The notes beneath the pieces were generated by a model. That model ran no database searches. It worked only from the letters and a program-made list of their open reading frames with translations, and was not told the DNA's origin. A stretch of DNA of 64,000 bases from JAJEFO01 sp022819605 (GTDB taxonomy: Bacteria > Pseudomonadota > Alphaproteobacteria > Rhodobacterales > Rhodobacteraceae), in NCBI GenBank assembly GCA_965221545.1, contig OZ244901.1, forward strand, positions 930,001 to 994,000. The letters are read 5' to 3'. Shown piece after piece: positions 9,619-18,133 of the stretch. Position numbers and translations under genes: made by a program. The number at the start of each line of letters is the position of its first letter. Positions within the stretch are counted from its first letter, which is position 1.

Positions 9619-11813
9619 CCAATGCAATAGCTTCCCTCGCTTCCGAGGTCGCACGCGACGTTCGGTCGGAAAAGGCCGTACCCGCCTTGTTCTGCGGGTT
9701 GATCTCGGCGGTGCTGATCCTGGTCTTCAGCGTTTCCATGGCGGCCGTGATTTTCAGCGGGCCGCTTTCGGACCATTTCGCGGTTGGAGCAGGAGTCGTG
9801 CTTTTTGGCTACTGCGTGATCGGTACGGTGGTCGCGCTGACAAGCGGCTTGCCGGGCGCGATGGCAGGCGCGCCCATGCCTTCCGTCGTAATGATGGTCG
9901 TGATTGCAGGCTCCATCGACCTGGAGGGCCAATCCCTGTTCGTGACGGCCATCTCCGCGGCACTGCTCGGAACCGCCGTCACCGGCATTTGCTTTCTGGC
10001 GATCGGGCATTTCCGGCTCGCGAGCTTCTTTCGCTTCATTCCGTACCCGGTGGCCGGCGGGTTCATAGCAGGAACCGGCGGCCTGGCATGCATCCTGGCG
10101 CTGGAGTTGATGGGTATCACGATCAAGAACCCTGACGGCCTTTTCAGCCTGGAGGCTGACGCCCTGCGGTTCGCCGGCATCGGCATCGGCTTTGGCTTGG
10201 GTCTCTTTGCACTGATGCGAATCTGGAGAAAGTTCTATGTCTTTCCTGCGGCCTTTGTCCTGGCCTCAATCCTGTTTCATGTCACGATCGCGGCGCTCGG
10301 AATGTCGGCGGACGACGCCAGGGAAGCCGGGCTGCTGTTTTCCGTTGCGACGGGCGGCGGGCTTTGGCCTCCATTCGGAATTTCGGATTTTGCGTTCATC
10401 GACTGGGAAGTAATGGCGCAGCAGATCCCCAACATCCTGATACTGGTTGCGGTGACGCTGATTTGCGTTGTCATGAATCTCGGCGGGATTGAGCTTGCTG
10501 CCAACTGCGATCTTGACTGGAACCATGAATTCAAGGCGGCAGGCTGGGCCAACACGCTTACTGGCTTCGGCGGCGCACCCCCGGGATGCCTGATCGCCCT
10601 TTCAAGCATACGAAACTCGCTGTTCGGGGCCATGACGCGTCTCACGGGACTCGTGACGGCGCTCACGCTGGGCTTTGCCCTGCTGACAGGCGATGCGCTC
10701 CTGAAGCTGTTTCCGGTTCACCTGATTGCCGGCGTCCTCCTGTTTCTCGGAATGCAAATGGTCGACGAATGGCTGGTGAGGAGCCGGCGGAAGCTGGTCT
10801 TCAGCGATTTCGCGGTCATAGCGGTCGTCTTCCTGACGATCGTGGTCTTCGGATTTCTCGAAGGCGTCGGGGTCGGCATGCTTTTCACCTCGGCCATATT
10901 TGTCATCAGCCTGAGCAGAACGGACATGATCGAGAACAGGTATACGCTAAGGGAGCGCCAAAGCAGGAAGACACGCCCGATTCCGGACCGTGCCATACTT
11001 CTTGCCGAGGGACAGCGCGCACAGGCGCACGAGCTTCGCGGCTACCTGTTCTTCGGCACGGCTTACCGCATGGCTGACGAGCTCAGGCTCTCCCTGAAAG
11101 ATGATCCATTCCCGCAATTCATGCTTCTCGGATTCCGAAACGTGTCGGGATTCGACTTTTCGGCGGTCAATGCGCTGGCAAGATTCATCAGGGCCGCGAA
11201 CATGGAAGGCGTCACCGTCGTGATCTTCGGTGCATCGGATCGTCTCAGGTCCACTCTCATGTCCGAGCTCCCGAAAGAGGCCCTTGAGGAACTGGTCATG
11301 GAGACTGAAGAAGACCGCGCGCTCGAGAAATGCGAGGACATGATCATCGAGAACTGGAGACGCGAATTCGGACAGGAGCGGAGCGGGCGGCAGCAGCTTC
11401 TGGACAGGGTTGTGGACGATCTTGAGCGCCATCTGGAGCGGTTGGCAAGCTTCGAGCAGCTGATCCATGACATCGAGGAGTACCTGGAACCGCGAACGTA
11501 CTCGCCCGGAGAATCGATCGTTGCCCATGATGTGCCGCGCGAGGGGATGCAGCTTCTGCAGGAAGGCCAGGCGTCGCAGCATGATTCGTCAGGCAATCGG
11601 CTCGTCCAGTTTTCAGCGGGGGACGTGATCGAACCAGGCAGTGCATTCGGTCCGGATGCCGCAAGCTTCGCGACGATTGCGGAAGATCAATGCCGCACGC
11701 TCCTGCTCACTCCCGCCGCGAAGGATCGCCTCGCAAGGTCAGATCCGAAGCGCGCCCTCGAACTGTACGAGTACGTGCTTGCCAACATTGCCTCGACACG
11801 AGGAATCGGTTGA
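9609..11813 (+). CDS. SulP-family anion transporter with STAS and cNMP-like domains
   Basis: Inner-membrane SLC26/SulP transporter of 734 aa. ATG 9609 lies inside the end of the TRAP permease, so earlier in-frame starts are shadows. The first ~440 residues form the membrane domain (PGAMAGAPMPSVVMMV, then FRFIPYPVAGGFIAGTGG). A STAS domain starts near residue 477 (YLFFGTAYRMADELRLSL, then FRNVSGFDFSAVNALARF). A C-terminal segment from about residue 629 (YSPGESIVAHDVPREGMQLL) has the layout of a cyclic-nucleotide-binding-like beta barrel. Long SulP proteins with STAS plus a cNMP-like domain are known, but coupling to a TAXI-TRAP system is unusual. The substrate may be sulfate, bicarbonate or an organic anion; sequence does not decide. 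Confidence 0.9.
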   Translation: MAVANAIASLASEVARDVRSEKAVPALFCGLISAVLILVFSVSMAAVIFSGPLSDHFAVGAGVVLFGYCVIGTVVALTSGLPGAMAGAPMPSVVMMVVIAGSIDLEGQSLFVTAISAALLGTAVTGICFLAIGHFRLASFFRFIPYPVAGGFIAGTGGLACILALELMGITIKNPDGLFSLEADALRFAGIGIGFGLGLFALMRIWRKFYVFPAAFVLASILFHVTIAALGMSADDAREAGLLFSVATGGGLWPPFGISDFAFIDWEVMAQQIPNILILVAVTLICVVMNLGGIELAANCDLDWNHEFKAAGWANTLTGFGGAPPGCLIALSSIRNSLFGAMTRLTGLVTALTLGFALLTGDALLKLFPVHLIAGVLLFLGMQMVDEWLVRSRRKLVFSDFAVIAVVFLTIVVFGFLEGVGVGMLFTSAIFVISLSRTDMIENRYTLRERQSRKTRPIPDRAILLAEGQRAQAHELRGYLFFGTAYRMADELRLSLKDDPFPQFMLLGFRNVSGFDFSAVNALARFIRAANMEGVTVVIFGASDRLRSTLMSELPKEALEELVMETEEDRALEKCEDMIIENWRREFGQERSGRQQLLDRVVDDLERHLERLASFEQLIHDIEEYLEPRTYSPGESIVAHDVPREGMQLLQEGQASQHDSSGNRLVQFSAGDVIEPGSAFGPDAASFATIAEDQCRTLLLTPAAKDRLARSDPKRALELYEYVLANIASTRGIG

Positions 11814-11906
11814 ACGGTCTGACCGGATCGCCGCGCGAGAAAGACGCGCTGCAACGCTGCGAGGTGCAAATGGCGCAGTGTTCATGCCCAGCCGCGGCAG
11901 TCTGGG

Positions 11907-12689
11907 CTATCCGGATCTCTCCTGCGCAGTCATGGCGTGTACCATGCCGCCGTCAATCGCTATAGTTTCTCCGGTAATGTAGCTCGCTGCATCGGATGCC
12001 AGGAACACGATCACGTCCGCCACGTCCCCTGGCTCACCGAGTCTGCCAAGGGCCACGCGCCTTGCCATCGCTTGCGCAACAGCCGTCATGTCTTCCTGGC
12101 GCGACTCGAACATCGCCGTCTTGATGATGCCCGGGTTGACCGCGTTGACACGAACGCCCTTTGGACCCCAGTCAGCGGCAAGAGCCCGCGTCATTGCGTC
12201 TATTGCGCCCTTGGTGGCCGTGTAGGCGACCCGGCCGATCGGGCCTCTCAAGCTTGCGACGGACGAGACGTTGATGATCGATCCGCGACCTCGTTCGATC
12301 ATTGTCGGACCCAGTCCGGCCACAAGCATGAGAATTGACCGTACGTTTACGGCGAGTATCCTGTCGAGTTCCGCTTCAACGAGATCTTCTGGTGCGCCCC
12401 TGATCGGGAAGCCCGCGTTGTTGACGAGGACGTCCACGCCTCCAGCCATGGAAATTGCCGCCTCCGCCAGACGGGTGCCCGCACCGGCCTCCGAAAGATC
12501 TGCCGGAATGATGACCGGCTCGTTGCCGAGTCCCGACGCGACCCGCTCGAGATCGGCGACGGTTCGTCCGGTCAGGATCACGCGCGCGCCGGCCTCGTCC
12601 AACGCCCTCGCCGTGGCTTCACCGATTCCCCGGCTTGATCCGGTTACGAGGGCCGTTCTCGAATCCAGCGGCTTGGCGAGCTGAATCAT
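11907..12689 (-). CDS. SDR family NAD(P)-dependent oxidoreductase
   Basis: Short-chain dehydrogenase/reductase of 260 aa. It shows the cofactor motif TGSSRGIG near residue 16, NNAG near residue 90, the catalytic Ser in INVSSVAS and YTATK with the catalytic Tyr and Lys. The block GVRVNAVNPGIIKT follows the active site as in FabG-like members. An Arg after the glycine motif and in LTGRT suggests NADP(H) preference, which is an inference. It stands alone, convergent with the SulP gene and divergent from the CmcJ-like gene, so no pathway can be assigned. Confidence 0.93.
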   Translation of the reverse strand: MIQLAKPLDSRTALVTGSSRGIGEATARALDEAGARVILTGRTVADLERVASGLGNEPVIIPADLSEAGAGTRLAEAAISMAGGVDVLVNNAGFPIRGAPEDLVEAELDRILAVNVRSILMLVAGLGPTMIERGRGSIINVSSVASLRGPIGRVAYTATKGAIDAMTRALAADWGPKGVRVNAVNPGIIKTAMFESRQEDMTAVAQAMARRVALGRLGEPGDVADVIVFLASDAASYITGETIAIDGGMVHAMTAQERSG

Positions 12690-13317
12690 GCTGCAAATTC
12701 CTGCTTCATCATTTTCTGCATGGCATCGTTCGCTTTCGATCCGGCGGTACGATAAAATCGTGTCCGGGCAATGTAAACGGAGAGAACCCCGGGGGGCGTG
12801 ATTCTTCTATGGCAATGCATCGACCGGAAGAGCGGCTTTGCACGTCGAGTGCGACTGCCCCGGATTCGCCTTGGGTGCATGTTGTCAACAAATGGGGATT
12901 GCACCTTGACCATGACCTGCGACGTGAGCATGTGTACGTCGACGAAACAATCAGTCTGGAGCGGTTGGGAGAACATCTGCCCGCGAACGGGCAGAAATCA
13001 TTGGCTGAGAGCGCATCATTGGCAGAACCATGAGGTCCTGATCCGCTGGCACGTTTCGACCGACGCGGAAGGGGCCAGAGAGGTCCAGGACGAACCGGTC
13101 CGCATGTTCCAGCCACGCGTCAACGCAGTCTGGCTGCAAAGTCCGTCCGGGAGACGCGAATGGCAGGAAAAATGGAAGAATCCGACGAAATGCAGGAACT
13201 TCAGGAGTGCAGCAGGAAGAAGAAGCTGGCGCTCGCGACGGAGGGCTGCCCGGCCACCTGCCGCGCCATTGAAGCCGCGTTGTGCCAAGTTGCATCGGTC
13301 AAGGCGGAATCGCATTG
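12690..13317 (+). other. Gene-free stretch upstream of the CmcJ-like gene
   Basis: About 630 bp with several overlapping short open frames but none with a recognizable domain. The codon pattern does not favour any frame. It holds the divergent promoter region for the SDR gene and probably the promoter for the oxidoreductase at 13318. I see no clear repeat. Confidence 0.45.
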
Positions 13318-14187
13318 ATGGGTACGCACTCGGAAGCTGATCACGCGTTCCAATCCGTGTGGGCAGACTTGCGCTACATCGTCGACACGGGTGTCAAACC
13401 TACGACTTATGTCTCCTCGCGGAACGCAGGCAGATCCACCCGGCGAGAGGTCAAGGTGGACACCCAGCGCATGGAGATCCGCAATGCCAGATCGCTTGCG
13501 GAGCAGACGAGCCTTGATCGCGAAGGTTTCGAGCTCCGCGTCCAGTCGTCCACAGTCACCGATTTCCGGGACGACGAAGAGATCGAGCGCGTCCACTATC
13601 CCGAGATCGAGCGCCTGATACTTCACGCCGCCGGAGCCGCGCGAGTCCGCGTCTTCGACCACGTTAGACGATCCTCGCGGGACGGAAGCGCCGGTGCCCG
13701 CGTCCCGGTACTTGCGGTTCACAACGATTACACCTCGCGTTCGGGGCCGCAAAGAGTGCGCGATCTGTTTCCCGGCGAGGCCGCCGAATTGCTGCAGCGA
13801 CGGTTCTCACTCATCAATGCCTGGCACCCCATTCAAGAGCCGGTGGAGTCCTTTCCTCTCGCGATCTGCGACGGGCGGACCATCCGACAGAAGGACCTTG
13901 TCGCGACGAACCTCGTGTACGAGGGCGATGACGGCGGAGCGTTTTCTCGCGCGCAGCGCTCTGACAGGATCGGTGAGGTGTTCAATCTCGCGCACAGCCC
14001 TGAACATGGGTGGTTCTACTTCCCGCGCATGGAGTGTGCTGAGACCCTGCTCTTCAAATGCTTCGATTCCGCGATCGACGGTCGGGTGCGATTCACCGCC
14101 CACACTGCCTTCGATGACCCAAACACCTCGGCTGGCGCGGCCCCGCGCGAAAGCATCGAGCTCCGTGCACTGGCGTTCTACGAGTAA
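13318..14187 (+). CDS. CmcJ/NvfI-type oxidoreductase
   Basis: A 289-aa protein of the family that includes CmcJ (cephamycin 7-alpha-methoxylation) and fungal NvfI/AsaB-type proteins, which are Fe(II)/2-oxoglutarate-like. Family blocks are VHNDYTSRSGPQRVRDL, INAWHPIQEPVESFPLAICD, HGWFYFPRMECAETLLFKCF and FTAHTAFDDP followed by PRESIELRALAF. The candidate metal-binding His/Asp are in VHNDYT and FTAHTAFDDP. I chose ATG 13318 because an AAGGCGG sequence lies about 10 bases upstream. No biosynthetic gene cluster surrounds it, so the substrate is unknown; bacterial homologues are often isolated genes. Confidence 0.8.
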   Translation: MGTHSEADHAFQSVWADLRYIVDTGVKPTTYVSSRNAGRSTRREVKVDTQRMEIRNARSLAEQTSLDREGFELRVQSSTVTDFRDDEEIERVHYPEIERLILHAAGAARVRVFDHVRRSSRDGSAGARVPVLAVHNDYTSRSGPQRVRDLFPGEAAELLQRRFSLINAWHPIQEPVESFPLAICDGRTIRQKDLVATNLVYEGDDGGAFSRAQRSDRIGEVFNLAHSPEHGWFYFPRMECAETLLFKCFDSAIDGRVRFTAHTAFDDPNTSAGAAPRESIELRALAFYE

Positions 14188-14762
14188 CGCAAGGGAGAGG
14201 CATTCCATTCCATTTGCCCAACGGAACGAAACCGCCCGCTGCATGTGTAGCATAGCCCGCAGAGTTCAGTGCGCCGGGGAAATGCAGGCAATCCTGCCGG
14301 TTGTGAACGCCGCCCAAGAACTTTGCCTTTACTTGGTGCCAATCAGGGCGGATGACGGGGCCAGCGACAACTTGCAGCACTCCGGGCAGAAGGGTTGCGA
14401 GAGCTGGTCAGCGACCATGTGGGCCGGAACGCGAGCGAATGCCGCGCAGGCCTCGGAAGGGGCGACGCAGGAGCCGACCCTTCTGATATCTTGGGCAATG
14501 CGGTTGCCCTAAGCGCAACTTAGCGTGATTTCTGGCATCCAGCTGCAATTCCGGCGTGACACCGGGCTGCGCTTGCGGAGCGGAAACGGCGCATCGCCTC
14601 TGCTGGTTGTCCTTGCAAGGTCATCTGCGGAACTGCGGTCGCGCCTTGAACCAAGAGCATGCCGAATCTGGCACCCGAACAGGGGTCGCGACCAGCAAAG
14701 CGGTCGGAATGTTGGCGCGGATGGCGCGTCATGCCCGGTCCCGCTTCAATGGACATTTGAAC
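14188..14762 (+). other. Gene-free stretch
   Basis: About 575 bp between the oxidoreductase and the promoter of the XRE-cupin operon. An open frame runs into the regulator gene from upstream, but its translation before 14799 is not protein-like. I see no gene, repeat or RNA here. Confidence 0.45.
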
Positions 14763-14791
14763 TTGACAGGTAGGAATCCCGCCGCCAGAAT
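14763..14791 (+). promoter_or_regulatory. Candidate promoter of the XRE-cupin/ABC/hyu operon
   Basis: A perfect -35 hexamer TTGACA (14763-14768) is followed, after exactly 17 bp, by CAGAAT (14786-14791), a four-of-six match to the -10 consensus. A start of transcription 6-8 bases downstream would fall at the ATG (14799), so the regulator mRNA could be leaderless. This is a pattern match, not proof. Confidence 0.4.
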
Positions 14792-14798
14792 TTTACCT

Positions 14799-15458
14799 AT
14801 GCTAAAAAAGAAGCCGCAAGTTCAGCCAGAGGATACGGCTCTCGAACTGGGGAAACAACTCAGGCGTTGCCGCAAGGAAGCACGGCTCACGATGCAGTAT
14901 GTGGCCGACAATGCCGGCCTTTCGGTCGGGTTCATCTCGCAGGTCGAACGTGGACTGGCAGCGCCCTCGCTGTCTTCGCTGCGCTCTATCGCGCGGGTGC
15001 TGCAGCGTCCGATCTCGGAGTTTCTGGAGCAGCCCGGAAGCGGCACCGGCACGACCCGCAAGAGCCGTCGCGTCAGCTATCGTGTCGCCGACGGGTCGAT
15101 TTCCTACGAACGTCTGTCGGCGAATTTCCCGGGCAGCACGCTGCGTTCGGTCATCGTGCACGAGCCGCCCGGTCACCGGAGCGAGCCGATCAGCCACGAA
15201 GGCGAAGAGCTGTTCTACATGCTGCAGGGCGAAATCACGGTCGAGATCGAAGGCGAGCGCAAGATCCTGCGGCAGGGAGACTCGATGCATTTCGCTTCCC
15301 GCAGAAAGCACGCCACCTGGAACCACACCGACCAGACGGTCTCGATCCTCTGGAGCGGCACCATGGATGTCTTCGGCGAAGACGCCAATGAACCCATCCA
15401 AAAAGACAATTCGCAAGGCACGAGCGCCCATTCTGACAAAAAGGGAGACAAAGAATGA
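14799..15458 (+). CDS. XRE family regulator with C-terminal cupin domain
   Basis: Transcription factor of 219 aa. Residues about 15-70 form an XRE helix-turn-helix (LGKQLRRCRKEARLTMQYVA, then GLSVGFISQVERGLAAPSL). Residues about 130-200 form a cupin (SHEGEELFYMLQGEITVEIE, then LRQGDSMHFASRRKHATWNH) expected to bind a small effector. The frame is open far upstream but protein-like sequence starts only at ATG 14799. No good Shine-Dalgarno precedes it, in line with a possible leaderless transcript. The stop overlaps the binding-protein start (ATGA), so the regulator heads the ABC/hyu operon and probably controls it in response to the imported compound or a derivative. Confidence 0.92.
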   Translation: MLKKKPQVQPEDTALELGKQLRRCRKEARLTMQYVADNAGLSVGFISQVERGLAAPSLSSLRSIARVLQRPISEFLEQPGSGTGTTRKSRRVSYRVADGSISYERLSANFPGSTLRSVIVHEPPGHRSEPISHEGEELFYMLQGEITVEIEGERKILRQGDSMHFASRRKHATWNHTDQTVSILWSGTMDVFGEDANEPIQKDNSQGTSAHSDKKGDKE

Positions 15459-17044
15459 CACTGTGGAAAACAACTTTGGCCGCCGGTCTGCTGGCAGCAA
15501 CCGCGCTGGCCGCCCCCGCCATTGCCGGCGGCACTCTGCGGCTCGACGAGGTCGCGGTCGGCGAACTCGATCCGGCCAAGGCGTCGGACTATGCCGACAG
15601 CATCCTGATGTTCAACGTCTACGACACGTTGGTGCTGCCGGTGCAGGGAGGTCCGGGCCATGCACCGCACCTTGCCGAAAGCTGGGACAGCGATGGCAAC
15701 TCGTTCACCTTCAAGCTGAGAAGCGACGTGAATTTCCAGAGCGGCAACCCGCTGACCGCCGAAGACGTCGTCTTCTCGGTCGAGCGGATGAAGGCGCTGG
15801 GCGCCGGCCTTTCCTACCTCCTTGGCGTGGTCGAGAGCGCCGAGGCGGTCGATTCCTCGACCGTCCGCTTCAACCTTTCCTCGTCCTATGCTCCGTTCGT
15901 GGCATCACTGGTGCGACTGCCCATCGTCGACAAGAAGCTGGTCATGGAAAACCTCGGCGAGGGCGACGGCGAGATGAAGGACTGGGGACAGGCCTTCCTG
16001 TCCGCGAACGGCGCCGGCACCGGGGCATATCGGGTCGTCTCGCACAACCCGCAGGAAGAGACCGTCATGGAGAAGAACGGCGATTATTTCCTCGACATTG
16101 CCGAGGCGGCACCTGACACCGTGCGGCTGCGCTACGGGCTGGAGGCGTCGACAGTGCGAACGCTCATCGCTAGGGGCGAGCACGACATCTCGTCCCAATG
16201 GCTGCCGCCCGAGGTGATGGGCGCGCTGGCCAAGGAAGGCGCACAGCTCTTCACCGAAAGCGGAACCGGCGCGTTCTACCTGAAGATGAACACGACCAAG
16301 CCGCCGCTGGACGACGTGAACTGCCGGCGGGCGCTGAGTGCCGCCTTCGATTACCAGACCGCGATCCGCATGATCGCGATCACCGAGGACATCTCTGCCG
16401 GCAGCCCCTCGACGGGCGCGATTCCGGTCGGCATGTTTGGGGCCAATGACAGCTCGATGGTCCAGGCTCAGGATCTCGACAAGGCGCGTGAGTATCTCGC
16501 GGCCTGCAGCCATGATTCGGCCGGGATGGACATCGAGGTCAGCTGGATTGCCGAAGTGCCGCTGGAGGAGCGGTTCGCGCTGCTTTTCCAGTCGAACCTC
16601 GCGGACATCGGCGTGAAATCGCACATCCGGAAGCTGCCTTGGGCGCTTTTTGCCGAACAGGTCAGCAAGCCGGAGAACACGCCGCATATCAGCCAGCTCT
16701 TCGTGAACGCGGTGACGGGCGACCCGGACACGCTGCTCTACGGCATGTACCATTCATCGACCCCCGGCACCTGGCAGTCGCCGGAATACCTCAACGATGC
16801 AATGGTTGACGAATACCTGGAAGCCGGCCGAAACGCCCCGACACCCGAAGCGCGTCAGGAAGCGTATGCGATGCTGAATGCGCGCTTGATGGAGATCGCG
16901 CCGACGATCTACAGCTACGACCGGCAGTCGGTCTTTGCCGCAAGTGACCGGGTGAATGCGCCTGCACTTACAGATCCCGCCCACGCGTTCGGGCTCGACG
17001 GCATGGGCTTCAGTTTCCGCCTGATGGAAGTGGCCGACGACTGA
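15455..17044 (+). CDS. ABC transporter substrate-binding protein (family 5, DppA/OppA-like)
   Basis: Periplasmic binding protein of 529 aa for a dipeptide/oligopeptide-type importer. GGGAG lies just before ATG 15455. The N-terminus is a signal peptide (KTTLAAGLLAATALAAPAIA, cleavage near AIAGG). The mature protein has SBP_bac_5 features: GTLRLDEVAVGELDPAKASD, a central DVVFSVERMKALGAG block and GTGAYRVVSHNPQEE. It overlaps the regulator by 4 bp. A strong hairpin lies between it and the first permease gene. Downstream enzymes suggest hydantoin, oxoproline-like or other cyclic-amide ligands, or peptides carrying them; this is an inference. Confidence 0.93.
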   Translation: MTLWKTTLAAGLLAATALAAPAIAGGTLRLDEVAVGELDPAKASDYADSILMFNVYDTLVLPVQGGPGHAPHLAESWDSDGNSFTFKLRSDVNFQSGNPLTAEDVVFSVERMKALGAGLSYLLGVVESAEAVDSSTVRFNLSSSYAPFVASLVRLPIVDKKLVMENLGEGDGEMKDWGQAFLSANGAGTGAYRVVSHNPQEETVMEKNGDYFLDIAEAAPDTVRLRYGLEASTVRTLIARGEHDISSQWLPPEVMGALAKEGAQLFTESGTGAFYLKMNTTKPPLDDVNCRRALSAAFDYQTAIRMIAITEDISAGSPSTGAIPVGMFGANDSSMVQAQDLDKAREYLAACSHDSAGMDIEVSWIAEVPLEERFALLFQSNLADIGVKSHIRKLPWALFAEQVSKPENTPHISQLFVNAVTGDPDTLLYGMYHSSTPGTWQSPEYLNDAMVDEYLEAGRNAPTPEARQEAYAMLNARLMEIAPTIYSYDRQSVFAASDRVNAPALTDPAHAFGLDGMGFSFRLMEVADD

Positions 17045-17057
17045 ATCCATTCCCGTT

Positions 17058-17083
17058 CCGCCGGGCTCTTCGGGGCCCGGCGG
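17058..17083 (+). promoter_or_regulatory. Intergenic hairpin after the binding-protein gene
   Basis: Perfect 9-bp stem CCGCCGGGC (17058-17066) and GCCCGGCGG (17075-17083) with an 8-base loop. No U-run follows, so it is a poor terminator. Stem-loops here commonly protect the upstream mRNA and raise binding-protein output over permease; that role is inferred. Confidence 0.65.
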
Positions 17084-17104
17084 TGACACTCCGGATCCGC
17101 GGCC

Positions 17105-18133
17105 ATGTCTGCTGTCCTTCGTCTGCTTTCGCGACGGCTCGGCATCTCCCTGATCGTGCTCGTCGGCGTTTCCATGCTGATCTTCGGCATCGCGCGGGTG
17201 ATTCCCGGCGATCCGGCGCGAATCGCGCTTGGGCCGAACGCGACCGAGGAACAAGTGGCCAACCTTCGCGAGGCATTGCATCTCGACGACCCGGTCGTGG
17301 TTCAATACGGACATTTCGTGGCCGACCTTCTGCGGGGTGATCTCGGCGTTTCGCTCTACACCAACCGCCCGGTGACGCTGGACATCGCGCAGTTCCTGCC
17401 CGCGACGCTGGAGCTTGTGCTCTTTGCCGGCGTGCTGATGGTCGGCATCGGCCTGCCGCTCGGCATGTGGTCGGCACGCTACCGCGGACGCTGGCCCGAC
17501 CATCTGATCCGCGTTGTCTCGCTCCTTGGCGTTTCGGCGCCGAGCTTCGTCTGGGCGGTGATCCTGATGCTGCTCTTTGCGTTCTTCCTGCCCATCTTTC
17601 CGATCGCAGGTCGGATCACCGACAGCTTCGAGATTACGCGCGTTACCGGTTTCCTGCTGATAGACACGCTGCTCGCCAGGAATGGCGCGGCCTTTTTAGA
17701 TGCGCTCTGGCACATCTTCCTGCCTGCCTTCGCGCTGGCGGTTTCCGGCATCGGGCAGGCGGCGCGGCTGACGCGCGCGAACATGGTCGAAACCTACGAC
17801 AGGCCCTATGTCGAGATGGCCCAGGCCTACGGTTTCTCGGCGAGGCGCATCGCGGCAAAATACGCGTTCAAGCCGTCGCTGATTCCCTCGCTGACCATCA
17901 TCGGGCTCGATTTCGCCGCCATGCTGGGGAATGCCTTCCTGGTCGAAGCCGTCTTCGCCTGGCCGGGCCTCAGCCGCTACGGCGTTGCCGTGATTCTCAG
18001 GAAGGACCTCAACGCGATCATCGGGACCGTGCTGATCATCTCCGCCACCTTCCTGATCGTGAACCTGATCGTCGACCTGCTGATCGCGTTCCTCAATCCG
18101 CGCATCCGTCATTCGGAGCGGGGCGCCTCATGA
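17105..18133 (+). CDS. ABC transporter permease (DppB/OppB-like)
   Basis: Inner-membrane permease of 342 aa. The N-terminus LSRRLGISLIVLVGVSMLIF and the block RVIPGDPARIALGP are classic DppB features. The coupling-helix region is EMAQAYGFSARRIAAKYAFK followed by PSLTIIGLDFAAMLGNAFLV and EAVFAWPGLSRYGV. Six transmembrane segments are visible. It lies 60 bp after the binding-protein gene and overlaps the next permease by 4 bp. Confidence 0.93.
   Translation: MSAVLRLLSRRLGISLIVLVGVSMLIFGIARVIPGDPARIALGPNATEEQVANLREALHLDDPVVVQYGHFVADLLRGDLGVSLYTNRPVTLDIAQFLPATLELVLFAGVLMVGIGLPLGMWSARYRGRWPDHLIRVVSLLGVSAPSFVWAVILMLLFAFFLPIFPIAGRITDSFEITRVTGFLLIDTLLARNGAAFLDALWHIFLPAFALAVSGIGQAARLTRANMVETYDRPYVEMAQAYGFSARRIAAKYAFKPSLIPSLTIIGLDFAAMLGNAFLVEAVFAWPGLSRYGVAVILRKDLNAIIGTVLIISATFLIVNLIVDLLIAFLNPRIRHSERGAS

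Noticed and set aside
17058..17083. Rho-independent terminator
   Set aside because: There is no U-run after the stem and the operon continues; a processing or stability hairpin fits better.
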